Source: Bacteroidetes bacterium MedPE-SWsnd-G2
GTDB lineage: Bacteria > Bacteroidota > Bacteroidia > Flavobacteriales > Flavobacteriaceae
Direction of reading: 5' to 3'
Length of the DNA stretch: 64,000 bases
NCBI GenBank assembly: GCA_001874335.1
Contig: MPDE01000010.1
Coordinates: forward strand, 1-64,000
Shown: positions 54,701-61,758 of the stretch, one piece after another
Position numbering within the stretch: the stretch's first letter is position 1
How the letters are laid out: every line of letters starts with the position of its first letter
Notes under the pieces: model-generated
Told to the model about the DNA's origin: nothing
Seen by the model: the letters and a program-made list of their open reading frames with translations, nothing else
The model's database searches: none
Position numbers and translations under genes: made by a program

Positions 54701-55326
54701 CTCGGACTGTTTAATGATAAATACGAGTTTGTGTAAAACGCGATAGCATTATGACTCAACAAATCGAATAACGTAGGTCGGTATAATTTTGAATCTTTTT
54801 GCTCTATTAATAGCTGATGATATTCAGTGAGATTCGAGTTTTGTAATACATTAGCTTGGTTCAAAGATTTTTGAAAAAGCGCGTTAATGTTTAAGTAAAA
54901 GTTTTGGGCATCCCAAAGTCTAAAGTCAGTAGAAGTGTTGTCTGTAACAGCAGTTCGATTAGAAATTATGCGGCGTTCCTTTTTATAATATTGCCAGTAC
55001 AAATTGCCGAGATAATTTTGAAGAATTTGTTTTGTAGGACCAGACTGTTTTGAAATTTCAGCTTTAAATAGATCAACAATTTTAAAAACGGCTTCGTCTT
55101 CTAAAAACAGCATAAACTTGCTTTTGTAGATAAGGCATTTAGTGATTTGAATTTTATTATTGTCCCTTTTTGCCTTAATAGTAATCTTATCTAAAGCCGT
55201 CATCGCAGATTGGGGTAGCCCTTTAAGTTCGTTAGTTTTTACTTCTGCCCATAGGGTGTTGTAATTTTGTGAAAAGCCTAAGCTTACGTTAAACACGATT
55301 AATAATACTATCGAAAGTTGTTTCAT
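48790..55326 (-). CDS. Alpha-2-macroglobulin family protein with inserted TonB-plug module
   Basis: A 2178-residue exported protein, the largest gene here. Residues 1-19 form a signal peptide (ending GFSQ). The next part (to about 480) is an N-terminal alpha-helical/MG region, then the MG2-type block SFLFTDRSIYRPGQTIYFKG (about 582-601) and further macroglobulin domains; the bait-region domain (A2M_BRD) is about 990-1150. The A2M domain follows at about 1406 (FFPDLYTNEDGEISFSFDSP), and a thioester domain with YPYDCNEQT: Cys1634 to Gln1637, the CxEQ pair of bacterial protease-trapping homologues. An extra piece (about 1190-1392), described separately, is inserted between BRD and A2M. It likely traps proteases in the envelope; that is inference from the family. 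Confidence 0.9.
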   Translation of the reverse strand: MKQLSIVLLIVFNVSLGFSQNYNTLWAEVKTNELKGLPQSAMTALDKITIKAKRDNNKIQITKCLIYKSKFMLFLEDEAVFKIVDLFKAEISKQSGPTKQILQNYLGNLYWQYYKKERRIISNRTAVTDNTSTDFRLWDAQNFYLNINALFQKSLNQANVLQNSNLTEYHQLLIEQKDSKLYRPTLFDLLSHNAIAFYTNSYLSLNSPSFNFQVNDPIYFSESRVFSQFKIQTKDSLSPELKVLELYQNLEKYHLKTNQKRALTKVHIDRLKFVQNHCNLFNNQQLYISAITSLYSEEDDTKVEYGYELAKALYNLGDTYNYKTNQEVQWKTKEALHICNQILSNFPEHKYSTAIENLKEVILTPYLKIDYEKIIPVDKPSKILIQYKNASNLKFELFEITENQFSNLQKTYEDDKKLKKINKLKRSKTWTENLKNLGDYQTHSTEVKLPELNHNRYVLKITPTAIENPELTYFEFQVSDLAITQKTDLDFNYIHVTNRLNGAPVPNVQLNFKYNKNYRGNWSYKSYTTDENGTLKLKRNSVEYSNLIITAKTEKDKATFSHFYLQDNYRVYHDTEPEYKSFLFTDRSIYRPGQTIYFKGIILNQIQGKSTPITKEDIFVTLYDANDEEVEELEFTSNEYGSFNGNFVIPNYGLNGEYYIEVYSDAGIIDDTFDILVEEYKRPKFEANFSPVEGLYRVNDSVSVTGEAVSFSASPISNAKVKYTIVRDANYSRYYYGWHNDNSSQEIGLGETTTDASGNFNIKFKALPDLSLNKENLPLFTYTIKADVTDINGETHSTSTKVKVGYHALTVSINSTNNYNKESKSNTINLETNNLNGSHIDTRGEIKVYKLKAPKQVLRSRLWEAPEFQSFSSTEFRATFPNETYLNEDQKKNWTKDYVVYNNSFNTGESSSYPIKTKKWASGTYLIKVIAKDDFNNKIETEKIIKIYSPKDKQVLDNTLFEIKANKFQYTPGDIAKITLGSAIKNLTLTIDIEKNKRIETSKIITLDGIKTSFDIPVTFKDYGGFIVHYSFTALNKFYKGSIKINVPYPSSKLQIETLSFRDKLEPGKKETWSFKVKGPDGEKVNAQLLASMYDSSLDQFTENNWNFNPILKPNYSSQVQIYGYQSFGINSKYLNPYKYLKPVNWTYDKLNWFGLNIQHSRSARIRYLRSIRANISNYRSYYSSAVKSNFIKGTVTSRTDGLPLPGVNIIIKGTSKGVQSDFDGNFEIEINPGETLVFSFVGMISSEIKISSDNVYEIELEEDASALDEVVVVAYGTAKKSAKLTASVTTVKSEDIGSIDHILQGQAAGLNIQTNSGQPGANGTVVLRGRNSIKGNKKPLYVIDGVPISEAEFANVNPNDIANISVLKDASATAIYGSRASNGVIILTTKKAEAELKKLQPRKNLQETAFFFPDLYTNEDGEISFSFDSPEALTSWKFQLLAHTKTFNSAVINKTAVTQKELMVVPNIPRFLRQGDDIIISSKIVNLSQDNLNGNILLQLTNPLNNKDVNAAFLNASNTKPFVVSAKQNTEVSWIIKIPKSISAVQIKVIASAGNYSDGEQQILPVLTNQTLVTETMPLWVNSKQTKTFVLDKLKDNNSATLSHQNFTLEMTSNPAWYAIQSLPYLIEYPYDCNEQTFSKLYANLLASHIANSNPKIKAVFEQWKSSSALVSNLEKNPELKSIIIEETPWVRDAKSEAEQKRRIGLLFDLNTMNAKSQLAIDKLVSNQIYNGAWPWFSGGRESRYITQHIIMGMGHLQHLKVNIEDYQLKQMLRKGLKYLDDEFLKDYHMLKNRIPKVDLTDNHLTSLQLHYLYTRSFFKTKKDSKAMENAKGYYMKQIENYWLDASLYSKGLMSLIAQRSGNTKLASTILNSIRENSIVDDEMGMYWKENTNTRYWHQANIETQAMLIEAFSEIKNDNEEIDLLKTWLLKHKQTNKWKTTKATTAAVYALLMQGNDWLSVDEDVIVTVADQPIPDSKLENIEKEAGTGYYKVSWSANEITPKMSKVEVSKKENGIAWGAVYWQYFEDLDKITSASTNLKIKKQLYLKEDSNYGKQLKLITPETVVKVGDLITVRIEIFNDRPMEFVHMKDMRASGLEPLNVLSEYKYNNGLGYFENTKDASTNFFFDYLPKGEFVFEYDLRANNSGLMSNGITTIQSMYAPEFSSHSKGIMIEIEK
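51150..51760 (-). other. Carboxypeptidase-regulatory + SusC-type TonB plug insert in the macroglobulin
   Basis: Residues about 1190-1262 (FIKGTVTSRTDGLPLPGVNI to VYEIELEE) are a carboxypeptidase-D-regulatory-like domain. DEVVVVAYGTAKK (about 1269) is the classic TonB-box-like region that begins SusC proteins. KSEDIGSIDHILQGQAAGL, VVLRGRNSI, YVIDGVPI, NPNDIANISVLKDASATAIYG and NGVIILTTKK (to about 1390) match the TonB-dependent receptor plug. No beta-barrel follows. So the plug module stands alone inside another protein. Confidence 0.88.
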
Positions 55327-55492
55327 TTTATTAAGTTTGAATAATATGTGATTTTAACCACAAAGTAATTCACTATTAAGAGCTCATATAATTAGAATGA
55401 GTGTAATGAAGGTTTGATTGAGGGAAGTCTCAATTCTAATATATTTTAAATCAGTATCTGAAAGGTAAAGGAAAGATTGCGACCATTTAATT

Positions 55493-56446
55493 ATGAAAAA
55501 AACACTACTGCTTTTATTACTTCCCTTTTCTCTGAGTGCTCAAGTAGATTTGGATAGTGTTTTAGTGTTAGTAAACCAAAAGTCATACGTAAAAGCGGAG
55601 TACCATTTAAACCGTTTTTTAGAAAATAATGTAGCATCAAATAAAGCACTGGAATTGAAGGCAGATGTTTTGGCGTATCAAAAAAAATGGGATGAAGCCT
55701 CAGAAATTTATTATTCATTAGTTGAGGAAAATCCAAAGTCTGCAAATTTTCATTACAAATATGGAGGCGTGTTAGCCTTAAAAGCTTTAGAAGTAAATAA
55801 GCTGCGAGCTCTTTTATTATTAGATGACATAAAATCATCATTTTTAAAGGCTGCTCAATTAGATAAAAAACACATAGATGTACGATGGGCTTTAATAGAG
55901 TTATACATGCACTTGCCAGGAATTGTAGGAGGGAGTAATGAAAAGGCACTGTTTTATGCAGATGAGTTAGAAAGAATATCAAAGGTTGATGGATATTTAT
56001 CAAAAGGCTATGTGTACGAATATACCGAGCAACCAAATCAAGCCGAATATTATTATAAAAAAGCAATTGTTGAAGGCGGGTCAGTCGTCTGTTATAGTAA
56101 ACTGTATTCATTTTATGAAAATCAAGGCGCAGGGGATAAGGCCATAGAGGTTATTCAAGAATCACAATTGCGGCATCATCGAAACGCATTGCATTATCAA
56201 CTGGGGAAAGTTTCGGCAGAATTTAATTTGCAATTAGACAAGGGGGAACGGTGCTTGCTAACCTATATAGAAAATTACACAGAAAAAGATGGCGTGCCAT
56301 TATCCTGGGCATATTATAGATTGGCTCAAATTTACCAACACAAACAAAACAAATCTAAGGCTATAGCGTATATCAATTTAGCGGTTGATGGTGATTCTCA
56401 GATCGCATTATTTCAAAAGAAAAAGGAAGAAATTCAAGAGTTATAA
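55493..56446 (+). CDS. Exported TPR-repeat protein
   Basis: 317 residues. The first 17 are a signal peptide (MKKTLLLLLLPFSLSAQ). Tetratricopeptide-type helical pairs follow through most of the length: YVKAEYHLNRFLENN, KKWDEASEIYYSLVEENP, YKKAIVEGGS, AIEVIQESQLRHHRNA and SKAIAYINLAVDGDS. Such repeats bind other proteins; the partner is unknown. It begins 166 bp from the divergent macroglobulin gene and is 85 bp before mpl. No terminator is clear between it and mpl. Confidence 0.8.
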   Translation: MKKTLLLLLLPFSLSAQVDLDSVLVLVNQKSYVKAEYHLNRFLENNVASNKALELKADVLAYQKKWDEASEIYYSLVEENPKSANFHYKYGGVLALKALEVNKLRALLLLDDIKSSFLKAAQLDKKHIDVRWALIELYMHLPGIVGGSNEKALFYADELERISKVDGYLSKGYVYEYTEQPNQAEYYYKKAIVEGGSVVCYSKLYSFYENQGAGDKAIEVIQESQLRHHRNALHYQLGKVSAEFNLQLDKGERCLLTYIENYTEKDGVPLSWAYYRLAQIYQHKQNKSKAIAYINLAVDGDSQIALFQKKKEEIQEL

Positions 56447-56504
56447 AAATTTAATTCTCCTAAAATCTATATGGTTTTTACTATAGTGTTTTCTCATCAA
56501 TATG

Positions 56505-56512
56505 TATCTTTA
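56505..56512 (+). promoter_or_regulatory. -7 promoter element of mpl
   Basis: TATCTTTA, one base from consensus, 19 nt ahead of the ATG at 56532. Confidence 0.5.
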
Positions 56513-56531
56513 CTTTTCTATATAAAGTTTT

Positions 56532-57887
56532 ATGAAAGTACATTTTATTGCCATTGGGGGGAGTGCAATGCACAATCTTGCCATAGCGTTATTTAATAAA
56601 GGTTTTGTTGTTACAGGAAGTGACGACACCATTTTTGAGCCTTCAAAATCACGATTAGAAGCCAAAGGATTATTGCCAGATCAATTTGGATGGAATCCGG
56701 ATAAAATCACTACCGACTTAGATGCTATTGTTTTGGGGATGCACGCAAAGGCCGATAACCCCGAATTACTTAAGGCGCAGGAATTGGGTGTTAAAATATA
56801 TTCCTATCCCGAGTTTTTATACGAGCAGTCTAAAGATAAAACCAGAGTTGTAATAGGTGGTAGTCATGGTAAAACCACAATTACTTCAATGATACTTCAT
56901 GTCATGCATTATCACGATATAGAAGTGGATTATATGGTTGGTGCTCAATTAGAAGGTTTTGATGTTATGGTACGTTTGACCAATGATGCAGATTTTATGG
57001 TATTAGAAGGTGATGAGTATTTGAGTTCTCCTATAGATAGAAGACCTAAGTTCCATTTGTATAAACCTAATATTGCCTTGTTAAGCGGAATTGCTTGGGA
57101 TCATATTAATGTTTTTCCAACCTACGAAAACTATGTTGAGCAATTTAAAATCTTTGTGGATAGCATAGTAAACGGAGGAAGCATGACCTATAATGAAGAA
57201 GATGCTGAGGTAAAACGAGTGGTAGAAAATTCTAAAAATCCAATTCGAAAATTGTCTTATTCAACTCCAGATTATACCATTGAAAACGGAGAAACAGTTT
57301 TAGAAACCACAGAAGGACCTTTGCCAATTGAAGTGTTCGGAAAACATAATTTAAACAACCTTGCCGGGGCAAAGTGGATTTGCCAGCATATGGGAGTTGA
57401 TGAAGAAGATTTTTATGAAGCGATTGCAACGTTTAAGGGCGCGAGTAAACGATTAGAAAAAATAGGAGAGGGTCCAACAAGTGTAGCTTATAAAGATTTT
57501 GCCCATTCACCAAGCAAAGTTGAAGCTACAACTCAGGCCGTAAAGGAGCAATTTCCAAATAGACCTTTGGTAGCTTGTTTAGAACTTCATACCTATAGCA
57601 GTTTAAATGCAGAGTTTTTAAAACAATATAAAGGGGCTATAGATGCAGCAGATGAAGCTGTGGTGTTTTATTCTCCTCATGCCGTTGAAATAAAGAAATT
57701 AGAAGCCGTTTCTCATCAGCAAATAGCTGAAGCATTTGAAAGGGAGGATTTGAAAATATTCACTAATTCAGAAGATTTTAAGCAGTATTTGCAGCATCAA
57801 GAATTTAGGAATAAAACCTTATTACTAATGAGTTCTGGAAATTATGGCGGATTAGATTTTGATGAAGTAAAAACGCTTTTAAATTAG
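56532..57887 (+). CDS. mpl: UDP-MurNAc:L-Ala-gamma-D-Glu-meso-DAP ligase (murein peptide ligase)
   Basis: Recycling enzyme that re-attaches the murein tripeptide to UDP-MurNAc. HFIAIGGSAMHNLAIAL starts the N-terminal domain; the ATP loop GGSHGKTTITSM (108-119) and LEGDEYLSSPID (the Mpl-type substitution) and KDFAHSPSKVEATTQAV identify the family. 451 residues, as in E. coli. MurC is the closest relative, but the spacing and the AMHNLA motif favour Mpl. With AnmK it implies that this organism recycles its wall. Its stop codon overlaps the convergent PaiB-like gene by 4 bp. Confidence 0.93.
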   Translation: MKVHFIAIGGSAMHNLAIALFNKGFVVTGSDDTIFEPSKSRLEAKGLLPDQFGWNPDKITTDLDAIVLGMHAKADNPELLKAQELGVKIYSYPEFLYEQSKDKTRVVIGGSHGKTTITSMILHVMHYHDIEVDYMVGAQLEGFDVMVRLTNDADFMVLEGDEYLSSPIDRRPKFHLYKPNIALLSGIAWDHINVFPTYENYVEQFKIFVDSIVNGGSMTYNEEDAEVKRVVENSKNPIRKLSYSTPDYTIENGETVLETTEGPLPIEVFGKHNLNNLAGAKWICQHMGVDEEDFYEAIATFKGASKRLEKIGEGPTSVAYKDFAHSPSKVEATTQAVKEQFPNRPLVACLELHTYSSLNAEFLKQYKGAIDAADEAVVFYSPHAVEIKKLEAVSHQQIAEAFEREDLKIFTNSEDFKQYLQHQEFRNKTLLLMSSGNYGGLDFDEVKTLLN

Positions 57888-58477
57888 TATATTTTATCTA
57901 AAAAAGAAGATATAGATTGACCTTCTGCTCGTTCCATCTCGGAGCGAGCATTGTTTTTGTCTATTGCCTTTTTATCTTGGGACAATTTAAATTTTCCTTC
58001 CCAAGAATGCACATCTATTTTAAAGCCTTTTACATAGTTTATGGCACCTGCCATGCGGGGGTTACTCATCTCTAACTTATAGTTTTGATCAGTTCCCTCT
58101 AAAAATGTAGTCATGTCAACCATGGTTTGCATGATTTCTTCTTCTTCTGTAATGGCTTGTACTTTTCCCTTGAGGTGCACTTTTATGTAGTTCCAAGTAG
58201 GTAGTTGTGTCGTGGTGTAAATACTTGGTGAAATATAGCATTGTGGGCCAGAAAAAATTACGGTAACATTGTTGTTGTCCATTAGTAAGTTACCGTGTGG
58301 ATTAAACTTGTCAATATGGCCAATAAGTTGGTGAGAATCGTTAACAATCAAAGGTAAATGAGTTACAAGCGGTCCATTCTCATCAACTGAAATTATGGTT
58401 GCAAGTGGATAATGCTTAATTACAGTTAGCAGTTTTTGCTTATCGTTACATTGATGATGTTGTGGTGGGTATTTCAT
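57884..58477 (-). CDS. FMN-binding PaiB-like protein
   Basis: A 197-residue protein of the FMN-binding split-barrel PaiB type (YPPQHHQCNDKQKLL, PLATIISVDENGPLVTHLPLIV, GHIDKFNPHGNLL, WNYIKVHLKGKVQAI, YVKGFKIDVHSWEGKFKLSQDK). PaiB is named a negative transcription regulator in Bacillus, but most members have unknown roles. I start at ATG 58477, 4 bp beyond the DUF1569 stop, as the longer frame begins with TTG 58492. The pair is an operon. A TTAG at 57884-57887 encodes both its stop (TAA) and that of mpl (TAG). Confidence 0.83.
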   Translation of the reverse strand: MKYPPQHHQCNDKQKLLTVIKHYPLATIISVDENGPLVTHLPLIVNDSHQLIGHIDKFNPHGNLLMDNNNVTVIFSGPQCYISPSIYTTTQLPTWNYIKVHLKGKVQAITEEEEIMQTMVDMTTFLEGTDQNYKLEMSNPRMAGAINYVKGFKIDVHSWEGKFKLSQDKKAIDKNNARSEMERAEGQSISSFLDKIY

Positions 58478-58481
58478 AATT

Positions 58482-58940
58482 CTAAACGCCAAATTGTCTC
58501 AGGTGATGATCTAAATGTTTATACTGCATTTTGCCCCATTGTTCATTATTGAATTTTCCAAAATACGGATGGTCAGGAAATTGATAATCCTCTGGTAGAT
58601 TATGAAATTGATCAATTACAGCAATTAGTTTATCTCTTTCTTCTGCGAAATCATGAGAAGACATAATTTCAAACTCTTTAGGTGTAGGTATGTTTGGTCT
58701 AAAAGGTTTATCGTTATAAAGTGCAGGTTTAAATAGTTTAAAAACTAATTTTTTTAGAAATCCAATGTTAGGATCTAATTTCAGATAACCTAAACTTACC
58801 TCTAAAGGTAATTGACAGTGCGTAAGCATTTGATCGGCTCTCATAGATCCCCATTCAGGTTTAATACCCGGAGTAAGTTGATTTATTCGGTTAAATACTT
58901 TGTTTTTAGTCTCTTGTGAGAATAAAGATTCCATAAGCAT
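58482..58940 (-). CDS. DUF1569 (DinB-like) protein
   Basis: 152-residue protein with four-helix DinB-like features: MRADQMLTHCQLPLEVSLG with the His/Asp pattern, DHPYFGKFNNEQWGKMQYKHLDHHLRQFG, where His residues (HLDHH) are typical metal ligands. Function unknown. Two possible ATGs, 58940 and 58934 (MES...), are in frame; either is fine. It is divergent from radC by 43 bp and leads into the PaiB-like gene. Confidence 0.8.
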   Translation of the reverse strand: MLMESLFSQETKNKVFNRINQLTPGIKPEWGSMRADQMLTHCQLPLEVSLGYLKLDPNIGFLKKLVFKLFKPALYNDKPFRPNIPTPKEFEIMSSHDFAEERDKLIAVIDQFHNLPEDYQFPDHPYFGKFNNEQWGKMQYKHLDHHLRQFGV

Positions 58941-58971
58941 GTTTTTAATTGGTTCTGAAATTTACAATTTT

Positions 58972-58979
58972 TATATTTA
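58972..58979 (+). promoter_or_regulatory. -7 element abutting the radC start
   Basis: TATATTTA, one base from consensus, ends 4 nt before the ATG at 58984. An ATTG-type -33 box at 58948-58951 is 20 nt upstream. Confidence 0.5.
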
Positions 58980-58983
58980 TAGA

Positions 58984-59682
58984 ATGTCCAAAAACAATTC
59001 TTCTTTTTCTATAAAAGCTTGGTCTGAAGATGACAGACCGAGAGAAAAATTAATCCAAAAAGGAAAGGTCAGTTTAAGTGATGCCGAGTTGATTGCTATT
59101 TTAATTGGTTCTGGTAACCGAGATGAAAGTGCGGTAGCTTTAAGCAAGCGCATTTTATCTAGCGTAGAAAACAATTTAAGCGCCTTAGGTAAAATGAGTG
59201 TTCAAGAATTAACAGACTTTAAAGGTATTGGTGAAGCTAAGGCTATTTCAATAATTGCTGCTTTAGAACTGGGTAGACGAAGACGTTTGGAAGATGCGAA
59301 GCAACAATTTAAAATTGAATCGAGTAAATCTGTATTTGAAGTAATGCAGCCTCTTTTAGGTGAGTTGTTTCATGAAGAGTTTTGGGTGATATTTTTGAAT
59401 AATTCAAACAAGGTGATTTCTAAACAACAGCTAAGCAAAGGCGGCATTACAGGAACTTTAGTTGACGTTAGATTGTTAGTTAAGCAAGCAATTCAAGTTG
59501 GGGCAACGGCTATAATTTTAGCTCACAATCATCCATCAGGCACTTTAAAAGCGAGTGAAGCAGATTTGAATATGACCAAAAAAGTAAAATTGGCAGTAGA
59601 ATTATTAGATATAAAGTTGTTAGATCACCTGATTATAACAGAAAAAGAATACTTTAGTTTTGCAGATGAAAACCTCTTATAA
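58984..59682 (+). CDS. radC: RadC/JAB-domain DNA repair-family protein
   Basis: Named for a suspected role in DNA repair, though this is not proven. The N-terminal helix-hairpin-helix part (LTDFKGIGEAKAISIIAALELG) would bind DNA; the C-terminal JAB/MPN metal site has AHNHPSG (His181, His183) and a downstream Asp in SEADLNMTKK. 232 residues. The longer frame from 58900 would overlap the divergent DUF1569 start and the promoter; this ATG is preferred. Its stop TAA overlaps the following ATG by 1 bp. Confidence 0.93.
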   Translation: MSKNNSSFSIKAWSEDDRPREKLIQKGKVSLSDAELIAILIGSGNRDESAVALSKRILSSVENNLSALGKMSVQELTDFKGIGEAKAISIIAALELGRRRRLEDAKQQFKIESSKSVFEVMQPLLGELFHEEFWVIFLNNSNKVISKQQLSKGGITGTLVDVRLLVKQAIQVGATAIILAHNHPSGTLKASEADLNMTKKVKLAVELLDIKLLDHLIITEKEYFSFADENLL

Positions 59683-60983
59683 TGTTACTGGTATATACCC
59701 ATAAAATCACACCCCGACTCACATATGCTTTCAAGCATGTATTTACAAGAATTTTGGGAGTTCAGGTTCAATTTACAACTAAGGTTGAAGAGTTTATTGC
59801 ACATAATAGTTTAAAGCTGTCGTATACAAGAAAGCCTCTTAGTGGTGAAGTTTTCATAAAGAGTAATGAGCTGTTATTTGATCAAGGACTTTCTGATGTA
59901 GATATAAATGTTTTAGACTGGGATGATACTAAGTGCTTTTTTACTACTAACGAAAGGAGTGCTTTGCCATTTGATATTTTTGCAGCCAGTTTTTATTTGC
60001 TTTCCAGGTACGAGGAATATTTACCACATGTAAAGGATGATTATGGCAGGTTTCTGGCTAGCGAAAGTTTAGCCTATAACAATAATTTTCTGCATCAACC
60101 AGTAATAGATATTTGGGCATATAAGTTTAAAACAGTATTGCAGCAAGAGTTCCCTGATTTTATATTTCCAAAGCAATCTTATAAAATTCAACCCGTAGTT
60201 GATGTTCCAATGGCATTTACTTATAATCATAAAGGGATTTTAAGAACCTTAGGAGGTGTTTTTGAAGATTTAATGCGGTTGAGGTTTAGTAAAATCTACG
60301 AACGATTAATGGTGTTAGCAAGATTTAAAAAAGACCCATACGACACTTTTAAATGGATTATTAACAAGCAGAAGCATTCTCGATTTCGGTTTGTTGTGTT
60401 TTTTTTAATTGGAGCGTATTCTTCATTTGATAAAAACATAAGTATTAATAGGCGGTCTTTTGTGTCTTTAATTAAATCTATTTCAGATTATTCACATATT
60501 GGGTTAAAGGCATCATATTTTGCAGTTGATGATATAGATGTCTTGAAAATAGAGTCACGTAAAATGGAATCAGTTACAAATTTTAATCTGTATGCGGTGA
60601 GAAATTCGTATTCTAAAGTAAACCTTCCAAAAGCGTATAGAAATTTAATAGAATTAGAAATAAACAAAGACTTTACAATGGGGTATTACAATGTTTTGGG
60701 ATTTAGAGCAGGTACATGTACGCCTTTTCAATTTTATGATTTGGATTATGAAATTCAAACGCCTTTGCAAGTAAACCCGTTTATGTGTTTTGATTTTGCC
60801 TTATTAAAAATTGGTTCAAAACTTGATAGAAAACAAGAGTTGCAACGTCTAATACAACGGGTTAAAAATGTAAACGGTACATTTACCGCAGTGTTTCATA
60901 ATTATTCTTTTAGTAACGAAAAAAGATGGGGAGACTTTAAAGAGTTATTTACAATTATTTTAAATTCGGCAGATGAAGAATAG
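59682..60983 (+). CDS. Polysaccharide deacetylase-like protein with altered catalytic motifs
   Basis: 433 residues, resembling the Bacteroidota deacetylase-like family. Recognisable blocks are PFDIFAASFYLLSRYEEYLP (near 100), PVIDIWAYKFK, MGYYNVLGFRAGTCTPFQFYDL and the C-terminal FHNYSF...W. But the metal-binding signatures look degenerate: the family's Asp-(Ile/Val)-Asp is DVP here (QPVVDVPMAFTYNHKG), the GLHPS block is GLKAS, and HN is followed by Tyr. It may be inactive or a binding variant. Starts 1 bp inside radC and overlaps the next gene by 11 bp, giving tight coupling. Confidence 0.72.
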   Translation: MLLVYTHKITPRLTYAFKHVFTRILGVQVQFTTKVEEFIAHNSLKLSYTRKPLSGEVFIKSNELLFDQGLSDVDINVLDWDDTKCFFTTNERSALPFDIFAASFYLLSRYEEYLPHVKDDYGRFLASESLAYNNNFLHQPVIDIWAYKFKTVLQQEFPDFIFPKQSYKIQPVVDVPMAFTYNHKGILRTLGGVFEDLMRLRFSKIYERLMVLARFKKDPYDTFKWIINKQKHSRFRFVVFFLIGAYSSFDKNISINRRSFVSLIKSISDYSHIGLKASYFAVDDIDVLKIESRKMESVTNFNLYAVRNSYSKVNLPKAYRNLIELEINKDFTMGYYNVLGFRAGTCTPFQFYDLDYEIQTPLQVNPFMCFDFALLKIGSKLDRKQELQRLIQRVKNVNGTFTAVFHNYSFSNEKRWGDFKELFTIILNSADEE

Positions 60984-61662
60984 AGAAATTAAACATGTGT
61001 TTTTTGACTTAGACCACACACTTTGGGATTTTGAAAAAAATTCGGCATTAACATTCCATAAAATTTTCGAATTGCATAATGTTCCGGTTGAAACACAACA
61101 ATTTTTGGAGGTTTATGAGCCAATAAATTTTGAATATTGGAAACTTTACAGAGAAGAAAAAGTGACCAAAGAAAAGTTGAGGTATGGAAGATTAAGAGAT
61201 GCCTTCGCTGCTGTTAATTTTGAAGCTTCAGACACACTAATAGATAGCCTTTCAGAAGATTATATAAACTACCTTACGACCTTTAATCATTTATTTGAAG
61301 GGACATTTGATATTTTGGATTATTTAAAACCGAAATATCAACTTCATATAATTACTAATGGTTTTGAAGAAGCACAGCAACGTAAAATGGATAATGCCGA
61401 GATTGCTCAATATTTTAAGACAGTAACCAATTCTGAAATGGCTGGAGTTAAAAAACCAAACCCTTTTATTTTTAATTATGCCTTAGAGGTTGCAGATGCT
61501 CAAGCCGAAGAAAGCATAATGATTGGGGATAATTTAGAAGCAGATGTTCATGGTGCCATTAATGCCGGATACGATGCTATTTATTTTAATAATAGATCTG
61601 AGCCAAGTCAAGATCAAATAAAGGAAGTTAATACCTTAAATGAAATAAAAAATTACCTGTAG
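60973..61662 (+). CDS. YjjG-family HAD nucleotidase
   Basis: Likely (deoxy)nucleoside 5'-monophosphatase, protecting against odd pyrimidine nucleotides. Motif I FFDLDHTLWDFEKNS (Asp12 and Asp14), motif II IITNGF, motif III Lys in AGVKKPNPFIF, motif IV MIGDNLEADVHGAINAG. 229 residues, near the E. coli form. Overlaps the previous gene by 11 bp; so radC, deacetylase-like and this gene are one operon. Substrate is by homology only. Confidence 0.88.
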   Translation: MKNREIKHVFFDLDHTLWDFEKNSALTFHKIFELHNVPVETQQFLEVYEPINFEYWKLYREEKVTKEKLRYGRLRDAFAAVNFEASDTLIDSLSEDYINYLTTFNHLFEGTFDILDYLKPKYQLHIITNGFEEAQQRKMDNAEIAQYFKTVTNSEMAGVKKPNPFIFNYALEVADAQAEESIMIGDNLEADVHGAINAGYDAIYFNNRSEPSQDQIKEVNTLNEIKNYL

Positions 61663-61758
61663 AGTTATCATTTAATGTGGTTAAATAGCTAAAACTTGTT
61701 TTATGCTAACTCACTATCAAAGTGTATCTTTACTACAACATATTCTAAATTTTTGAAG

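Noticed and set aside
55491-56111. A 206-residue minus-strand open frame opposite the TPR gene
   Set aside because: It lies wholly in antisense to a gene with a signal peptide and repeats, and its Leu/His-rich composition is that expected from the complement of the coding strand. No promoter-like element or family motif.
58900-58983. Earlier in-frame ATG for radC
   Set aside because: It would overlap the start of the divergent DUF1569 gene and the promoter, and adds residues not typical for RadC.
61696-61758. Earlier in-frame ATG for the exported hypothetical protein
   Set aside because: The TATCTTTA element at 61725 lies downstream of that ATG, and the later ATG gives a proper signal peptide.
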